A model generated the notes under the pieces. The model was not told the origin of the DNA, made no database searches, and was given only the letters and a program-made list of their open reading frames with translations. This document shows, piece by piece, positions 44,899-54,585 of a stretch of DNA of 64,000 bases (its first letter is position 1; each line of letters opens with the position of its first letter). Both the position numbers and the translations under genes were made by a program. Origin of the DNA: JBBIJO01 sp037445895 (GTDB taxonomy: Bacteria; Bacteroidota; Ignavibacteria; Kapaibacteriales; UBA2268); NCBI GenBank assembly GCA_037445895.1, contig JBBIJO010000008.1:1-64000 (forward strand), given 5' to 3'.

Positions 44899-45744
44899 TC
44901 AGAAATCAATCGGATGTTCGAAAGATAAATAAAAGAATAAACCTAATTTTATTTGAGAACTGTGACTGGTTATGGTTAATGGGAATTCGATTCCATGCAC
45001 AATTTGTAGCTCGCCTATATCCAGTGCAAACCGGAAACCGAGAGCAATTATGTTTTCATTTGAATAACTTACTTTATTGTTCATTTCTGGGTGAGGATTA
45101 TAACTTGCAAGGGTTTCGAGCATAATATTGAAATTTGAGTGTAGTAGATAAACGAAACTTAATCCGACAAAATAGCCCTGTAAGTCCTTGTTAAAGTATA
45201 AAGTCGCATCTTTATATTTGAATTGATATGTCATCCCTAAATTAAAATGGGCTACAAGCCACTCATTCCATCGTTTACTTATGGGTAAATTGAGTTGCAA
45301 ACCCGCGGTTCCACTGCCTAAACCATTATTTTTATCCCCTGTTGGAATTATAATACTGATTCTTGGAGAAACCGCAGCCCAATCGTTTTTATAAAATAAT
45401 TGGTAGCGATAACTGATCGAAATGTCGCCAATTCCATTTATACTTCCCATTTCATTAGATAAAAATGGCAATGTGAAGGAAAGTTGATTTTCGACTCCAA
45501 ATAGAGGGAATTCTTCTGTCAATGAATATCCGAAGTTTCGATGTAAATCTGGGGCAAAAACAAAATTTGATATGTGCTGAATCACGTTGGCTTCTTGATT
45601 GTAGGCTTCTTCAATGAACATCGAGTTGTCTTCGATAGCAGGAGTGTATTGATTTTCAATTGTCGGTAGATTCTCGGCTTCCAATATATTAATCGATACG
45701 GATAGAATAGCGAAGAAGACAAAAATAAATTGTTTAGTATCCAT
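44899..45744 (-). CDS. MetA-pathway/porin-like outer-membrane protein
   Basis: A 281-residue protein with a signal peptide (MDTKQFIFVFFAILSVS) and a beta-barrel body. The stretch GIGDISISYRYQLF, then ISIIIPTGDKNNGLGSGTAGLQLNLPISK, resembles the PF13557 (MetA-pathway of phenol degradation) type of transporter-like barrel, and the last residue is Phe. ATG 45744 gives the best signal peptide; an upstream start at 45768 adds eight residues. Substrate unknown. It sits 227 bases after metG's start on the same strand. Confidence 0.72.
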   Translation of the reverse strand: MDTKQFIFVFFAILSVSINILEAENLPTIENQYTPAIEDNSMFIEEAYNQEANVIQHISNFVFAPDLHRNFGYSLTEEFPLFGVENQLSFTLPFLSNEMGSINGIGDISISYRYQLFYKNDWAAVSPRISIIIPTGDKNNGLGSGTAGLQLNLPISKRWNEWLVAHFNLGMTYQFKYKDATLYFNKDLQGYFVGLSFVYLLHSNFNIMLETLASYNPHPEMNNKVSYSNENIIALGFRFALDIGELQIVHGIEFPLTITSHSSQIKLGLFFYLSFEHPIDF

Positions 45745-46116
45745 AATAAATAATTCTAATAGTAACATAAATAAATTTTAACTATAACAAAAATCAAAAT
45801 TAAAGTAGTAATTCTCATTTAAATTTGCAATTACTAACTATGTAATCAATTTGTTGTTAAAATTGTGTTGAGCTGATGGAAAATTAAGTGATAAATTTCT
45901 TGCCGTCTTGCCGTATTGTTTGAATTAAGCAGTATTTAACGAGGATTACTCTAAAAGAAGTTTTGTAATTTATAGTCTATTAATTTAGTAATAGAATATA
46001 GTTTTATTGACTCAACGGGATGTGGTTCCGCAATTTTGAACAACTATTTACGTTTACGAAAGTTTATTGAATTTGTATTGGGATGAAATAATTATTCAAA
46101 AATTAATTTTTTTATT
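45745..46116. other. Divergent intergenic region, no gene seen
   Basis: A 372-base AT-rich gap between the barrel gene and the DUF454 gene. It has a small palindrome (CTATTA-ATTTAG-TAATAG, 45977-45994) and one promoter-like box for the barrel gene. No coding region or structured RNA is evident. Confidence 0.5.
45795..45802 (-). promoter_or_regulatory. TAnnTTTG promoter-like box upstream of barrel gene
   Basis: On the minus strand it reads TAATTTTG, 50 bases before ATG 45744. Confidence 0.3.
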
Positions 46117-46575
46117 ATGTTACGTTTACCTCAAAAAGACAATTACGTTTCGAATAATATTAATAAAATTGATAAATCCACTTTTTCCCACAAAGTGTAT
46201 CAAAAGTGGAGTATAAAAAGGGTATTACTTGTTGTAGGAGGCATCGTTTCATTTGCTTTGGCCATAATTGGTATATTTTTACCATTATTGCCAACAACTC
46301 CGTTTTTGTTGCTTTCAGCAACGTGTTTTGCACGAAGTTCCGAGCGACTTTACAACTTCTTGATAAATCACAAGCGCTTTGGTCCTATTATTAGGAATTA
46401 TCGCGAAAAGAAAGCGGTGTCGCTTGCCAGCAAAATCTATGCTCTTATTTTGCTTTGGGTATCTATTTTAAGTAGTGCATTCTTCTTTGTCTCTATTATT
46501 TGGGTGAAAATTTTGTTGTTGTGTATTGCTTCGGCGGTAACCTACCATATCTTGCATCTGAAAACGGTAAGATAA
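46117..46575 (+). CDS. DUF454/YbaN-family membrane protein
   Basis: A 152-residue inner-membrane protein with four hydrophobic segments. Family motifs are GIFLPLLPTTPFLLLSATCFARSS (seen as LPLLPTTPFLLLSA with CFARSSERLY) and FGPIIRNYREKKAV, typical of the YbaN-like DUF454 group, whose function is unknown. It is preceded by an unrelated N-terminal 30 residues rich in Asn, Lys and Ser. Monocistronic between two divergent or convergent neighbours. Confidence 0.85.
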   Translation: MLRLPQKDNYVSNNINKIDKSTFSHKVYQKWSIKRVLLVVGGIVSFALAIIGIFLPLLPTTPFLLLSATCFARSSERLYNFLINHKRFGPIIRNYREKKAVSLASKIYALILLWVSILSSAFFFVSIIWVKILLLCIASAVTYHILHLKTVR

Positions 46576-46650
46576 AAAATATTAATTTAAGATTAAATTA
46601 TACAATAAAGTTTGGCAACGGTTGCCCACGTATTTTGGATTTTAAATCAG

Positions 46651-49158
46651 TTATTCAAAGTCTATTTCCTGTGAGTCCTCGGGACGTTTGATTTTTGGTC
46701 GCTTATATTCATTTAGTTTGTATTGGAATCCGAGGAATGCCACTCTGCTTTCTCTTGTGCGGTGCATATACGAAACGAAGTTAGAGGCGTCCGTCGAAAG
46801 GTTGTAGTTTATTGTTTTAAACAAATCCATTATTCTGAAATTAATGGTTCCTCGTTCATTAAAGATGTCGATTTTCAACGCTAAACTTGTGGTGAAAATA
46901 CCATCGAGGTGGCCTACACTTCCCATTGAAAAGAATCGCCAATACATACCTCCACCACCAGTTGTTACAACTGGGGAATCATAAGACATATTAAATTGGA
47001 GAGATATGTTTTTTGCAATATTAAAGATTGAATTAATCTTTGTATTCCAACTTTTACTATTTTTTGCAGGGATTCCATATTGTGGGATACTGTTGACATC
47101 CAAATAAAAATAACTCGCGCTCAGGTTGAGTTTCCACCATTCGAAAAAGTTTTGGTTCCAGATGACCTCGAGTCCTACTGTATTGCTACGGTTCAAATTC
47201 TCGTAGGTTGTTTCTGTGACGTTTGAATCGAGCAAACGAGTAACGCGCGAAATAATATCGGTGGTATATCTATAGAAAACTGTTAAATTTAGCGAGCCTT
47301 TAGGTAGATAATGCAGGTCCGTGATTTCGAATGAATTGATGTATTCAGGCTTTAATTCTGGATTACCTTTCGAAAGATTCTGCGGGTCGGAATAATCAAC
47401 AAAAGGATTTAAAGACATAAAACTTGGTCGGTTGACCCGTCGGCTATAACTGAGCATAACACTGTTTGCATCTGTCAGTTGATAGCTCAAATGAAGTGTT
47501 GGGAAAATGTTGAAATAGTCTTTTTCGAAGACCCGGCCAGATGTCTTTTGGTCTGCGTTTGTCGCAGCATATTCACTTCGTAAACCAAGTTGGTAGCCAA
47601 AATTCCCAAGTTTACTCGAAAAAGTTAAGTATCCAGCGTAAATGTTTTCGTTGTATATGAAGTTGTTACTAATCAAAGTATTTAAAATCCAATCGTTTTC
47701 GCTCGGATCGAAATTGAAAAATGAATAATCAATGTTTATCGTTCGAAAGGAGCTTTTTAATCCTGTTTCGAGTCTTCCAAATGGTAAAGGTTGGATATAG
47801 CTTACTTCTCCAATCAAATTTTTATTTTTTTGTTGGGTTTTGTTTTTTTGGAAAATTTTATTGTAAGAAGTAGCGGTAACTGTGTCCAAGAATATTTGAT
47901 TGTAATATGCTTCATCATTACCTCCAAAAACTGTATAAAGGAGGTTTGCGTTCAATTCTTGTTCTTTTGTATCGAAATTGCGTTTGTAGTTCAAACCAAT
48001 GTCGTAGCTTGTGTTTGGTGATTCAGAACTGTTGAGTCGATAGTATTGGTTCGAATAATCTCCAATCAGGTTTTGGAAATTGTAACCTGTCGAATCGCTT
48101 ATTTGCCTTTTGAAAAATCCTAAATTTGTATTAAAAGTTAATGAATTATAGGCGTTAGGTGTCCATTCTGCAGTCAATTGTCCTCGATGAAAGAAGCCGC
48201 GTCGCAGAAAATTTTGTAACTGTGAAAGAAAAGTACTGTCGGGAACGAATGAGTTTCGGGTAGCATCTGTTGAACCCCGCATACTAAATTGGCGATAACT
48301 ATATCCGAAAGTAGTGTTGAAGTTATCAGTTCGTAAATTTAAATTGAGCGAGGCATTGTATTTATCGGCTGTTCCAACATTTGTGTTTAAAATTCCACCA
48401 TACCCGAGCATAGTATTCTTTTTTAAAACAATGTTGATGATTCCGGCAACACCGTCGGGGTCGAACTTAGCGGAAGGATTCGTTATTACTTCAATCCGCT
48501 CGATGTTATCGGCAGGGATTTGTTCCAAAACCGAGGTTCTATCGAAACCCAAAAGAGCCGATGGTTTCCCATCGATAAGAATAGTCACGTTTCCAGTTCC
48601 ACGAAGACTAATGTTACCATCGATATCTACGCTAATAGAAGGAACATTCGCAAGAATATCCACCGCCGAACTGCCGGAAACCGTTAAATCTTTATCGACG
48701 TTGTAAATCCTGCGGTCGATTTCGTAGGAAACTATATCTTTTTGTGCTGTAACCTCGACTTCGTTTGTTTGAACAGGTTCATTTTCGAAATGAATTACTC
48801 CAACATTCACATTTGGATTTCTTGGTATTACAAAAATCGAATCGAATAATCTCGATTTATAACCAATGAATTTCAATTCAAGATAGTAGCGACCAAAAGG
48901 AACTTTTGATATTTCAAAAATACCTTGCGAATTGGACAAAGCTCCGTTTACCAAAGAAGAATCGCGGTGCCGGTAAAGTCGAACGCTAACGAATTCCATA
49001 GGTTTTCCGCTTTGGCTGTCGACGATTTTCCCTCGAATTGTTCCAATCGGTTCGCCTTGGAATTGGCCTCCTCGTTGGGTTTGCGGGTAAACCATTATAT
49101 CCGTTGCCAAAAGTAAAAAAGCAACCGTTAACCAAAAGTATATTTTAATATTTTTCAT
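46651..49158 (-). CDS. TonB-dependent outer-membrane receptor
   Basis: An 835-residue outer-membrane protein: signal peptide (to about YPQTQ), a carboxypeptidase-regulatory-like N-terminal domain (about 35-115, GTIRGKIVDSQSGKPMEFVSVRLY), a TonB plug (about 135-230, SSAVDILANVPSISVD and IERIEVITNPSAKFDPDGVAGIINI) and a C-terminal beta-barrel with repeated aromatic strands (SYRQFSMRG, LSYSRRVNRPSF). The barrel is of the Bacteroidota outer-membrane-beta-barrel type. No ligand can be read off. GGTGG precedes ATG 49158. It is divergent from uvrA. Confidence 0.92.
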   Translation of the reverse strand: MKNIKIYFWLTVAFLLLATDIMVYPQTQRGGQFQGEPIGTIRGKIVDSQSGKPMEFVSVRLYRHRDSSLVNGALSNSQGIFEISKVPFGRYYLELKFIGYKSRLFDSIFVIPRNPNVNVGVIHFENEPVQTNEVEVTAQKDIVSYEIDRRIYNVDKDLTVSGSSAVDILANVPSISVDIDGNISLRGTGNVTILIDGKPSALLGFDRTSVLEQIPADNIERIEVITNPSAKFDPDGVAGIINIVLKKNTMLGYGGILNTNVGTADKYNASLNLNLRTDNFNTTFGYSYRQFSMRGSTDATRNSFVPDSTFLSQLQNFLRRGFFHRGQLTAEWTPNAYNSLTFNTNLGFFKRQISDSTGYNFQNLIGDYSNQYYRLNSSESPNTSYDIGLNYKRNFDTKEQELNANLLYTVFGGNDEAYYNQIFLDTVTATSYNKIFQKNKTQQKNKNLIGEVSYIQPLPFGRLETGLKSSFRTINIDYSFFNFDPSENDWILNTLISNNFIYNENIYAGYLTFSSKLGNFGYQLGLRSEYAATNADQKTSGRVFEKDYFNIFPTLHLSYQLTDANSVMLSYSRRVNRPSFMSLNPFVDYSDPQNLSKGNPELKPEYINSFEITDLHYLPKGSLNLTVFYRYTTDIISRVTRLLDSNVTETTYENLNRSNTVGLEVIWNQNFFEWWKLNLSASYFYLDVNSIPQYGIPAKNSKSWNTKINSIFNIAKNISLQFNMSYDSPVVTTGGGGMYWRFFSMGSVGHLDGIFTTSLALKIDIFNERGTINFRIMDLFKTINYNLSTDASNFVSYMHRTRESRVAFLGFQYKLNEYKRPKIKRPEDSQEIDFE

Positions 49159-49255
49159 AATTTCCACCTAAAAAGAAAAAATAGACGAATAACCCATTTA
49201 CTACTTTTAAAGACAACCGAACGCGTGAAAAGGTTTAATTTTAGAAAAAATTTTG

Positions 49256-49263
49256 TATATTTG
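49256..49263 (+). promoter_or_regulatory. TAnnTTTG promoter-like box upstream of uvrA
   Basis: TATATTTG, inside the same string TTTTGTATATTTG found before nfeD, lies 23 bases before the uvrA start. Confidence 0.4.
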
Positions 49264-49286
49264 TTGTTTTTCTTTTTTAATTGCAT

Positions 49287-52070
49287 ATGAAAAAGAGCAT
49301 TGTAATCAAAAAGGCTTCGACTCATAATTTGAAAGGTATAGACCTCGAGATACCTCTTCGAAGCTTAACAGTGATAAGCGGAGTAAGTGGTTCGGGGAAA
49401 TCTTCGCTTGCCTTCGATACAATTTATGCCGAAGGGCAAAGAAGATTTGTAGAATCTCTGTCGGCATATTCCCGTCAATTTCTTGAACGTATGCCACGAC
49501 CCGATGTCGAAAGCATTACAGGAATCCCGCCTGCTGTTGCAATCCAGCAACGAACACAGTCGAAAAATCCACGTTCAACTGTGGGGACAATCACCGAAAT
49601 TTATGACTACTTACGTTTAGTTTTTGGTCGGATTGGCATTACAATTTGTAGGAAATGCAAACAGCAAGTTCGACGGTTTAATCCGCAGAATTCATTTGAA
49701 TATCTTGAGCAAAATTGGGAAGATGGCGATAAGATTTATATTTTATACCCTTTACGAAAGAATTCGAGAAATCTGATGGATGAACTGAAAACGGCTAAGC
49801 AACTTGGATTTTCGCGCATTTATCTTCCACAGGATGATGAAATTGTCGATATACAGGGATTTGTGCCTCGACCAAACACTAAACTATCGGACATTTTTGT
49901 TGTGGTTGACCGCGTTGGGCTTCGTTTCGATAACGAAACGAAGTCGAGAATTATCGATTCGATTGAAATTGCGTTTGCTCAAGGTAATGGGCGAATTGTA
50001 ATTAAGAATTTAACAAAATCACAAACTAAAAAATTCACGACGGAATACGAATGCCCCGATTGCGAAATAATTTATAAGGAACCAGAACCTAGATTATTTT
50101 CTTTTAATAATCCTTATGGTGCTTGCCCAATTTGCCAGGGCTTTGGGCGTACGGTGGATATCGACGAGGACTTAGTAATTCCCGACAAAAGCAAAAGTCT
50201 TCGCCAAGGCGCCTTGCATCCTTTTAGAACGAACTCCTACGCAAGTATTTTGAATGAAATATTAGATGCAGCCGTAAAATCTAACATTTCGATTGATAAG
50301 CCTATTCGCGATTTCACGTCCGAAGAGTTAGACTTCCTATGGAATGGTAATAATAACTTCTGGGGTTTAAATGCTTATTTCAAGTATTTGGAGGAAAAGA
50401 ATTACAAAGTTCAGAATCGAGTAATGCTTGCCCGATACCGCGGTTTCACAAATTGCAAAGCTTGCGGCGGTAGTCGGCTTCGAACATCTGCTCGCCAGGT
50501 CTTTGTCGCAGGTAAAAATATACCGGAACTTATCCGAATGTCGTTGGATAAACTTTATAATTTTTTCGATACTATTAAATTATCCGATTATGAATGGAAA
50601 GTGGTTGGCCAGGTAGTAAAATATATTATTTGGCGTTTGCAGTTGCTTATTGATATTGGATTACATTATCTTACGCTCGAAAGATTGACCCATACGCTTT
50701 CCGGAGGCGAGTTGCAACGTATTTACCTTTCGAATGCACTTGGTTCCTCGCTTGTAGGAACACTCTTTGTTTTGGATGAGCCAAGTATTGGTTTGCATCC
50801 CCGCGATACTAATCGGTTGTTGAAAATACTTTTCAAACTCCGGGATTCGGGAAATACAATTATCGTGGTCGAACACGACCCCGATATTATCAAAGAAGGC
50901 GATTTTATAGTCGATTTGGGTCCTTCGGCTGGCGAGTTTGGGGGCGAAATTGTATTTTCCGGTTCATACAACGATTTATTGAAAGCAAAGGATTCGTTGA
51001 CTGCACAATATATTTCTGGAAAAAAGCAGATAAAAATCAAAAAGGTCAAACGCGAACCCAAAGGATTTATTAAAATTTACAAGGCTCGGCAGCACAATCT
51101 TAAAATTGATTATCTTGAAATTCCTTTGGGTCAAATGACTGTAATCACAGGAGTATCTGGTTCGGGAAAAAGCACCCTCGTCCACGATGTTATTTATCGC
51201 GGATTGTATAATTTAACAATACACAACGAGGCAACAACATCCGCATATGAGCGTGTCTTTGTAGATGGGTTCTTTGGAAAAGTTGAGTTAGTTGATCAAA
51301 ATCCAATAGGGAAATCAACACGTTCGACACTTGCAACATATTCAAAAGTTTTCGATTTGATAAGGGATATTTTTGCTGCAACTCCGCTTGCTAAGCAATT
51401 GGGGTTAAAACCTGGCTATTTCTCGTTTAATGTTCCCGGGGGGCGTTGCGAAACTTGCGAAGGCGAGGGTTTCATTACTGTCGAAATGCAATTTCTTCCC
51501 GATGTGTTGTTAGAATGCGAAGATTGCAAAGGGACAAGGTATAAAAAAGAAGCTAAAAATATCCTTTACAAAGGAAAAAACATTGTCGATGTTCTCAATA
51601 TGAGTGTGGACGAGGCTATTGAGTTTTTTATAGATGAGCCAAAAATTGTTCAAAAGCTTAAGGTATATCGAGATATTGGTTTAGGATACATTCGATTAGG
51701 CCAATCTTCCACGATGCTTTCGGGGGGAGAATCGCAAAGAATCAAATTAGCTTCGTATATCGAACAAGGGGATGTTAGCGATTATATTTTTATTTTTGAT
51801 GAACCTACAACAGGACTGCATCTTGATGATATTGCAAAGCTTCTCGATTGTTTGCAAAGGCTCGTCGATGCTGGTAATACCGTTATTATTATTGAACATA
51901 ATCTCAATGTAATTTCGTCTGCGGATTGGGTCATCGATCTTGGGCCAGAGGCTGGCGACGAAGGAGGCAAAGTAGTTGCAAAAGGAACTCCCGAAAGCCT
52001 TGTAAAAGTTCGAACTTCACATACTGGACGAGCATTACAGGAATTCTATAATGGACTCGACAAAAAATAA
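49287..52070 (+). CDS. uvrA: Excinuclease ABC subunit A, variant class
   Basis: DNA-damage recognition ATPase of nucleotide excision repair. 927 residues with two ABC modules. Walker A1 is GVSGSGKSSLAFD and Walker A2 is GVSGSGKSTLVHD; signatures are LSGGELQRIYLSNALG and LSGGESQRIKLASYIEQG; Walker B regions are VLDEPSIGLHPRD and FDEPTTGLHLDD. Zinc sites are CPDC...CPIC and CETC...CEDC. The UvrB-binding insertion is present. The sequence SITGIPPAVAIQQRTQSKNPRS differs from the usual GLSPAISIDQK form of core UvrA, resembling UvrA paralogues, so a second, standard uvrA may exist elsewhere. ATG 49287 is preferred to TTG 49281. Confidence 0.93.
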   Translation: MKKSIVIKKASTHNLKGIDLEIPLRSLTVISGVSGSGKSSLAFDTIYAEGQRRFVESLSAYSRQFLERMPRPDVESITGIPPAVAIQQRTQSKNPRSTVGTITEIYDYLRLVFGRIGITICRKCKQQVRRFNPQNSFEYLEQNWEDGDKIYILYPLRKNSRNLMDELKTAKQLGFSRIYLPQDDEIVDIQGFVPRPNTKLSDIFVVVDRVGLRFDNETKSRIIDSIEIAFAQGNGRIVIKNLTKSQTKKFTTEYECPDCEIIYKEPEPRLFSFNNPYGACPICQGFGRTVDIDEDLVIPDKSKSLRQGALHPFRTNSYASILNEILDAAVKSNISIDKPIRDFTSEELDFLWNGNNNFWGLNAYFKYLEEKNYKVQNRVMLARYRGFTNCKACGGSRLRTSARQVFVAGKNIPELIRMSLDKLYNFFDTIKLSDYEWKVVGQVVKYIIWRLQLLIDIGLHYLTLERLTHTLSGGELQRIYLSNALGSSLVGTLFVLDEPSIGLHPRDTNRLLKILFKLRDSGNTIIVVEHDPDIIKEGDFIVDLGPSAGEFGGEIVFSGSYNDLLKAKDSLTAQYISGKKQIKIKKVKREPKGFIKIYKARQHNLKIDYLEIPLGQMTVITGVSGSGKSTLVHDVIYRGLYNLTIHNEATTSAYERVFVDGFFGKVELVDQNPIGKSTRSTLATYSKVFDLIRDIFAATPLAKQLGLKPGYFSFNVPGGRCETCEGEGFITVEMQFLPDVLLECEDCKGTRYKKEAKNILYKGKNIVDVLNMSVDEAIEFFIDEPKIVQKLKVYRDIGLGYIRLGQSSTMLSGGESQRIKLASYIEQGDVSDYIFIFDEPTTGLHLDDIAKLLDCLQRLVDAGNTVIIIEHNLNVISSADWVIDLGPEAGDEGGKVVAKGTPESLVKVRTSHTGRALQEFYNGLDKK

Positions 52071-52297
52071 ATGTATAGAATTTAGCTATGTTTCGGACAA
52101 ACGATTGCAGTCTCTTGTTCAATAGTATCGCTTGATTGCGGGCAATGTGTAAATTATTTCTACTAAACTATCCTTTTCCTTTTTGCCCCTTTCATTATTT
52201 TATAAGAAGAGGAGGAATGAGGTAACAAAGTGGAATTTGCAAACAAGTTCGATACATAATTTTTATTTTTAGGTAACAAGTTTCCTTCTTTTTTTAG

Positions 52298-52305
52298 TAG
52301 TTTTG
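52298..52305 (+). promoter_or_regulatory. TAnnTTTG promoter-like box upstream of sucC
   Basis: TAGTTTTG lies 33 bases before the sucC start. Confidence 0.35.
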
Positions 52306-52338
52306 TAAATTATTTCGTTAAATAACATAAGGAAATCA

Positions 52339-53583
52339 ATGAAAATTCACGAGTATCAAGCAAAAGAATTACTGAAAAGGTTCAATGTTCCTACTCTGTT
52401 CAATCGTGTAGTATTCCATCCTGAAGAGGCAGGACGTATTGCTTACGAGGAGTTCGAAACAAAAGGTCGAACGACTGTTGTAGTTAAAGCCCAAGTATAT
52501 GCTGGCGGGCGTGGTAAAGGAATTGTCTATGACCCGGGAACTGATGAGCCGATAGTTTTCGGAGAAAAGGAGGTTCGCGGCGTTAATATTGTGAGTGGCG
52601 AAAATCTTGCCGACCGCGTCTATCAATACTCTGTCAAAATGTTGGGCAAAAAACTTGTTACTGTTCAAACAGGCAAAACAGGAACGATAATTCGAAGGCT
52701 TTTATTGGAAGAAGGTATCGGAATCGAAAAAGAATTCTATGCCGGAATTGTTTTGGATAGAAATGCGGGACAAACCGCGATAATGGTATCTACCGAAGGT
52801 GGTGTCGAAATCGAGAAAGTTGCCGAAGGAAATCCCGAAAAAATTATAAAAGAATGGATAAACCCATCCATTGGATTCCAAGCATATCAAGGGCGACGTT
52901 TAGCTTTTGGATTGGGATTGAAAGGCGAGCCATTCAAAAACTTTCTTTCGTTTATTACCAATTTAGTTCGTGCATACGACGAATTAGATTGCAGTTTGCT
53001 CGAAATAAATCCATTAGTGTTGACAACCGAAGGAAAGATGGTTGCCCTCGATGCAAAAATGAATTTTGACGATAATGCGTTATTCCGCCACCCAGAATAT
53101 CTCGAACTTCGGGATACTTCCGAGGAAGATCCTTTGGAAGTTGAAGCTTCCAAATACGATTTAAACTATATTAAGTTGGACGGTAATGTCGGTTGTATGG
53201 TCAACGGGGCTGGACTTGCAATGTCCACAATGGATTTAATTCAACTATCGGGTGGAAACCCTGCTAACTTTCTCGACGTTGGGGGAGGTGCCAACGTAGA
53301 AAGGATTTCGAATGCTTTTCGGATAATGCTTTCTGACCCAAATGTCAAGGCTGTCTTGATTAATATTTTCGGAGGCATTGTTCGCTGCGATAAAGTTGCT
53401 TATGGAATTGTCGATGCTCTTGCTAATGTCGAAGTAAAAGTGCCAGTCATTGTTCGATTGGATGGGACAAACGCCGAAGAAGGGCTCGAAGTGCTTAAAA
53501 ACTCGGGATTGCAATTCCACACAGCCAAAACATTCGAGGAAGCAGCAAAAACCGTTACAGAAGTTGTTGCCTCGATTGTCTAA
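52339..53583 (+). CDS. sucC: Succinyl-CoA synthetase beta subunit
   Basis: ATP-grasp subunit of the TCA-cycle enzyme that makes ATP or GTP from succinyl-CoA. 414 residues with KIHEYQAKELLKRF, KAQVYAGGRGKG, EINPLVLTTEGKMVALDAK, GNVGCMVNGAGLAMSTMD, LDVGGGA and INIFGGIVRCD. It is about 25 residues longer than the E. coli protein, with an insertion around residues 85-115. The alpha subunit gene sucD is not adjacent, which is unusual because the pair is commonly an operon. AAGGAAA precedes ATG 52339. Confidence 0.95.
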   Translation: MKIHEYQAKELLKRFNVPTLFNRVVFHPEEAGRIAYEEFETKGRTTVVVKAQVYAGGRGKGIVYDPGTDEPIVFGEKEVRGVNIVSGENLADRVYQYSVKMLGKKLVTVQTGKTGTIIRRLLLEEGIGIEKEFYAGIVLDRNAGQTAIMVSTEGGVEIEKVAEGNPEKIIKEWINPSIGFQAYQGRRLAFGLGLKGEPFKNFLSFITNLVRAYDELDCSLLEINPLVLTTEGKMVALDAKMNFDDNALFRHPEYLELRDTSEEDPLEVEASKYDLNYIKLDGNVGCMVNGAGLAMSTMDLIQLSGGNPANFLDVGGGANVERISNAFRIMLSDPNVKAVLINIFGGIVRCDKVAYGIVDALANVEVKVPVIVRLDGTNAEEGLEVLKNSGLQFHTAKTFEEAAKTVTEVVASIV

Positions 53584-53672
53584 AAACTAGTTAAAAAAGA
53601 ATTTGAAGGCTTGCATCTACTGTGCTCTCTTTGATTTGTTATTATTTTAATTATTAACTACTAATGTGTTTT

Positions 53673-54313
53673 ATGAAAAAATTATTTGTTCTCGTTTTAA
53701 TATTTCCCTTTGCAGTTTCTATTCCAAGTCTCAGTTTAACGTTGGTGTTTCGCCGGGATTCGTATTGAATAGTTTCTATGTCGGTTATCAGTTCGGCGAT
53801 TTTGTGCCATATATCGGATTACAGTTCCTAAGTGGTTCGGTGACTTCTACACATTCATACGACGATTTCGATAATAATGGCAATCGTGTTCATTTTGAGG
53901 ATAAAGAAGAAATCAGTGGAAATATTTTTATGCCTTACTTAGGAGTTAAATATTTTGCTTTGAAGGAGAAAGATTTGAAAGGCTACGTAAATTTTTGTCT
54001 GTTTAAGCCATTGGTTTCTTTGGAAGAAAAGTATAATGGCGAAATCAACCAGGATTTGAAATCCACGATGGATAAACTTTCTATATTGGGCTTTGATTTA
54101 GGCATTGGAGCAGAATATTTTCTGAGTAAGCAATTTAGTATCGGTGGTGAATTTGGTGTGCATTTATTTTGGTTCAATTTTGATATCGAAAACACACGAT
54201 TAGTTTACAACCCAACAACTGGCGAAAGTGAACCACTTCCGGACAACTGGAAGAATAAATTAAATCTTACATCAACTTTTACCAAAATTATTCTAAATTA
54301 TTACTTTAATTAG
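53673..54313 (+). pseudogene. Outer-membrane-like protein with out-of-frame signal peptide
   Basis: The signal peptide and the body of this barrel-like protein are in different frames. From ATG 53673 one reads MKKLFVLVLIFPFAVS, a perfect signal start, but that frame stops within about 30 codons. The remaining body, from SKSQFNVGVSPGF at about 53725, continues in a frame two bases off to 54313 with FVPYIGLQFLSGS, YLGVKYFALKEK and IGAEYFLSKQFSIGGEFGV. One missing base in roughly 53700-53725 (a T-rich stretch) would repair it. The alternative GTG start at 53666 gives a body without a signal peptide. It could be a true frameshift, a sequencing error or a programmed shift. Confidence 0.65.
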
Positions 54314-54551
54314 ATAGATGCTGGGTTAATATTTTTACTTTTCGCGGCAAGTAGCGTTAGTTGTATAGGACGATTTATTAATAGCTATTACTAAATAACA
54401 GTAATTGAACAATGAGGTGCACTTCTTGTTGAAAAGCTTATTCCACGATTTGTGATTTTATATGATGAAAAAGTTAATGAATTGCCAACACAACCTATAA
54501 TATTTTATTAACATTGTCCCAGTTCATATTTTTTGATATTTTAATTTTTTG

Positions 54552-54559
54552 TAATTTTG
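54552..54559 (+). promoter_or_regulatory. TAnnTTTG promoter-like box upstream of rplS
   Basis: TAATTTTG lies 26 bases before the rplS start. TTTTG at 54531 is 16 bases upstream, shorter than the typical 19-21. Confidence 0.38.
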
Positions 54560-54585
54560 CATTCTTTTTTCTTGCGAGGTAAAAA

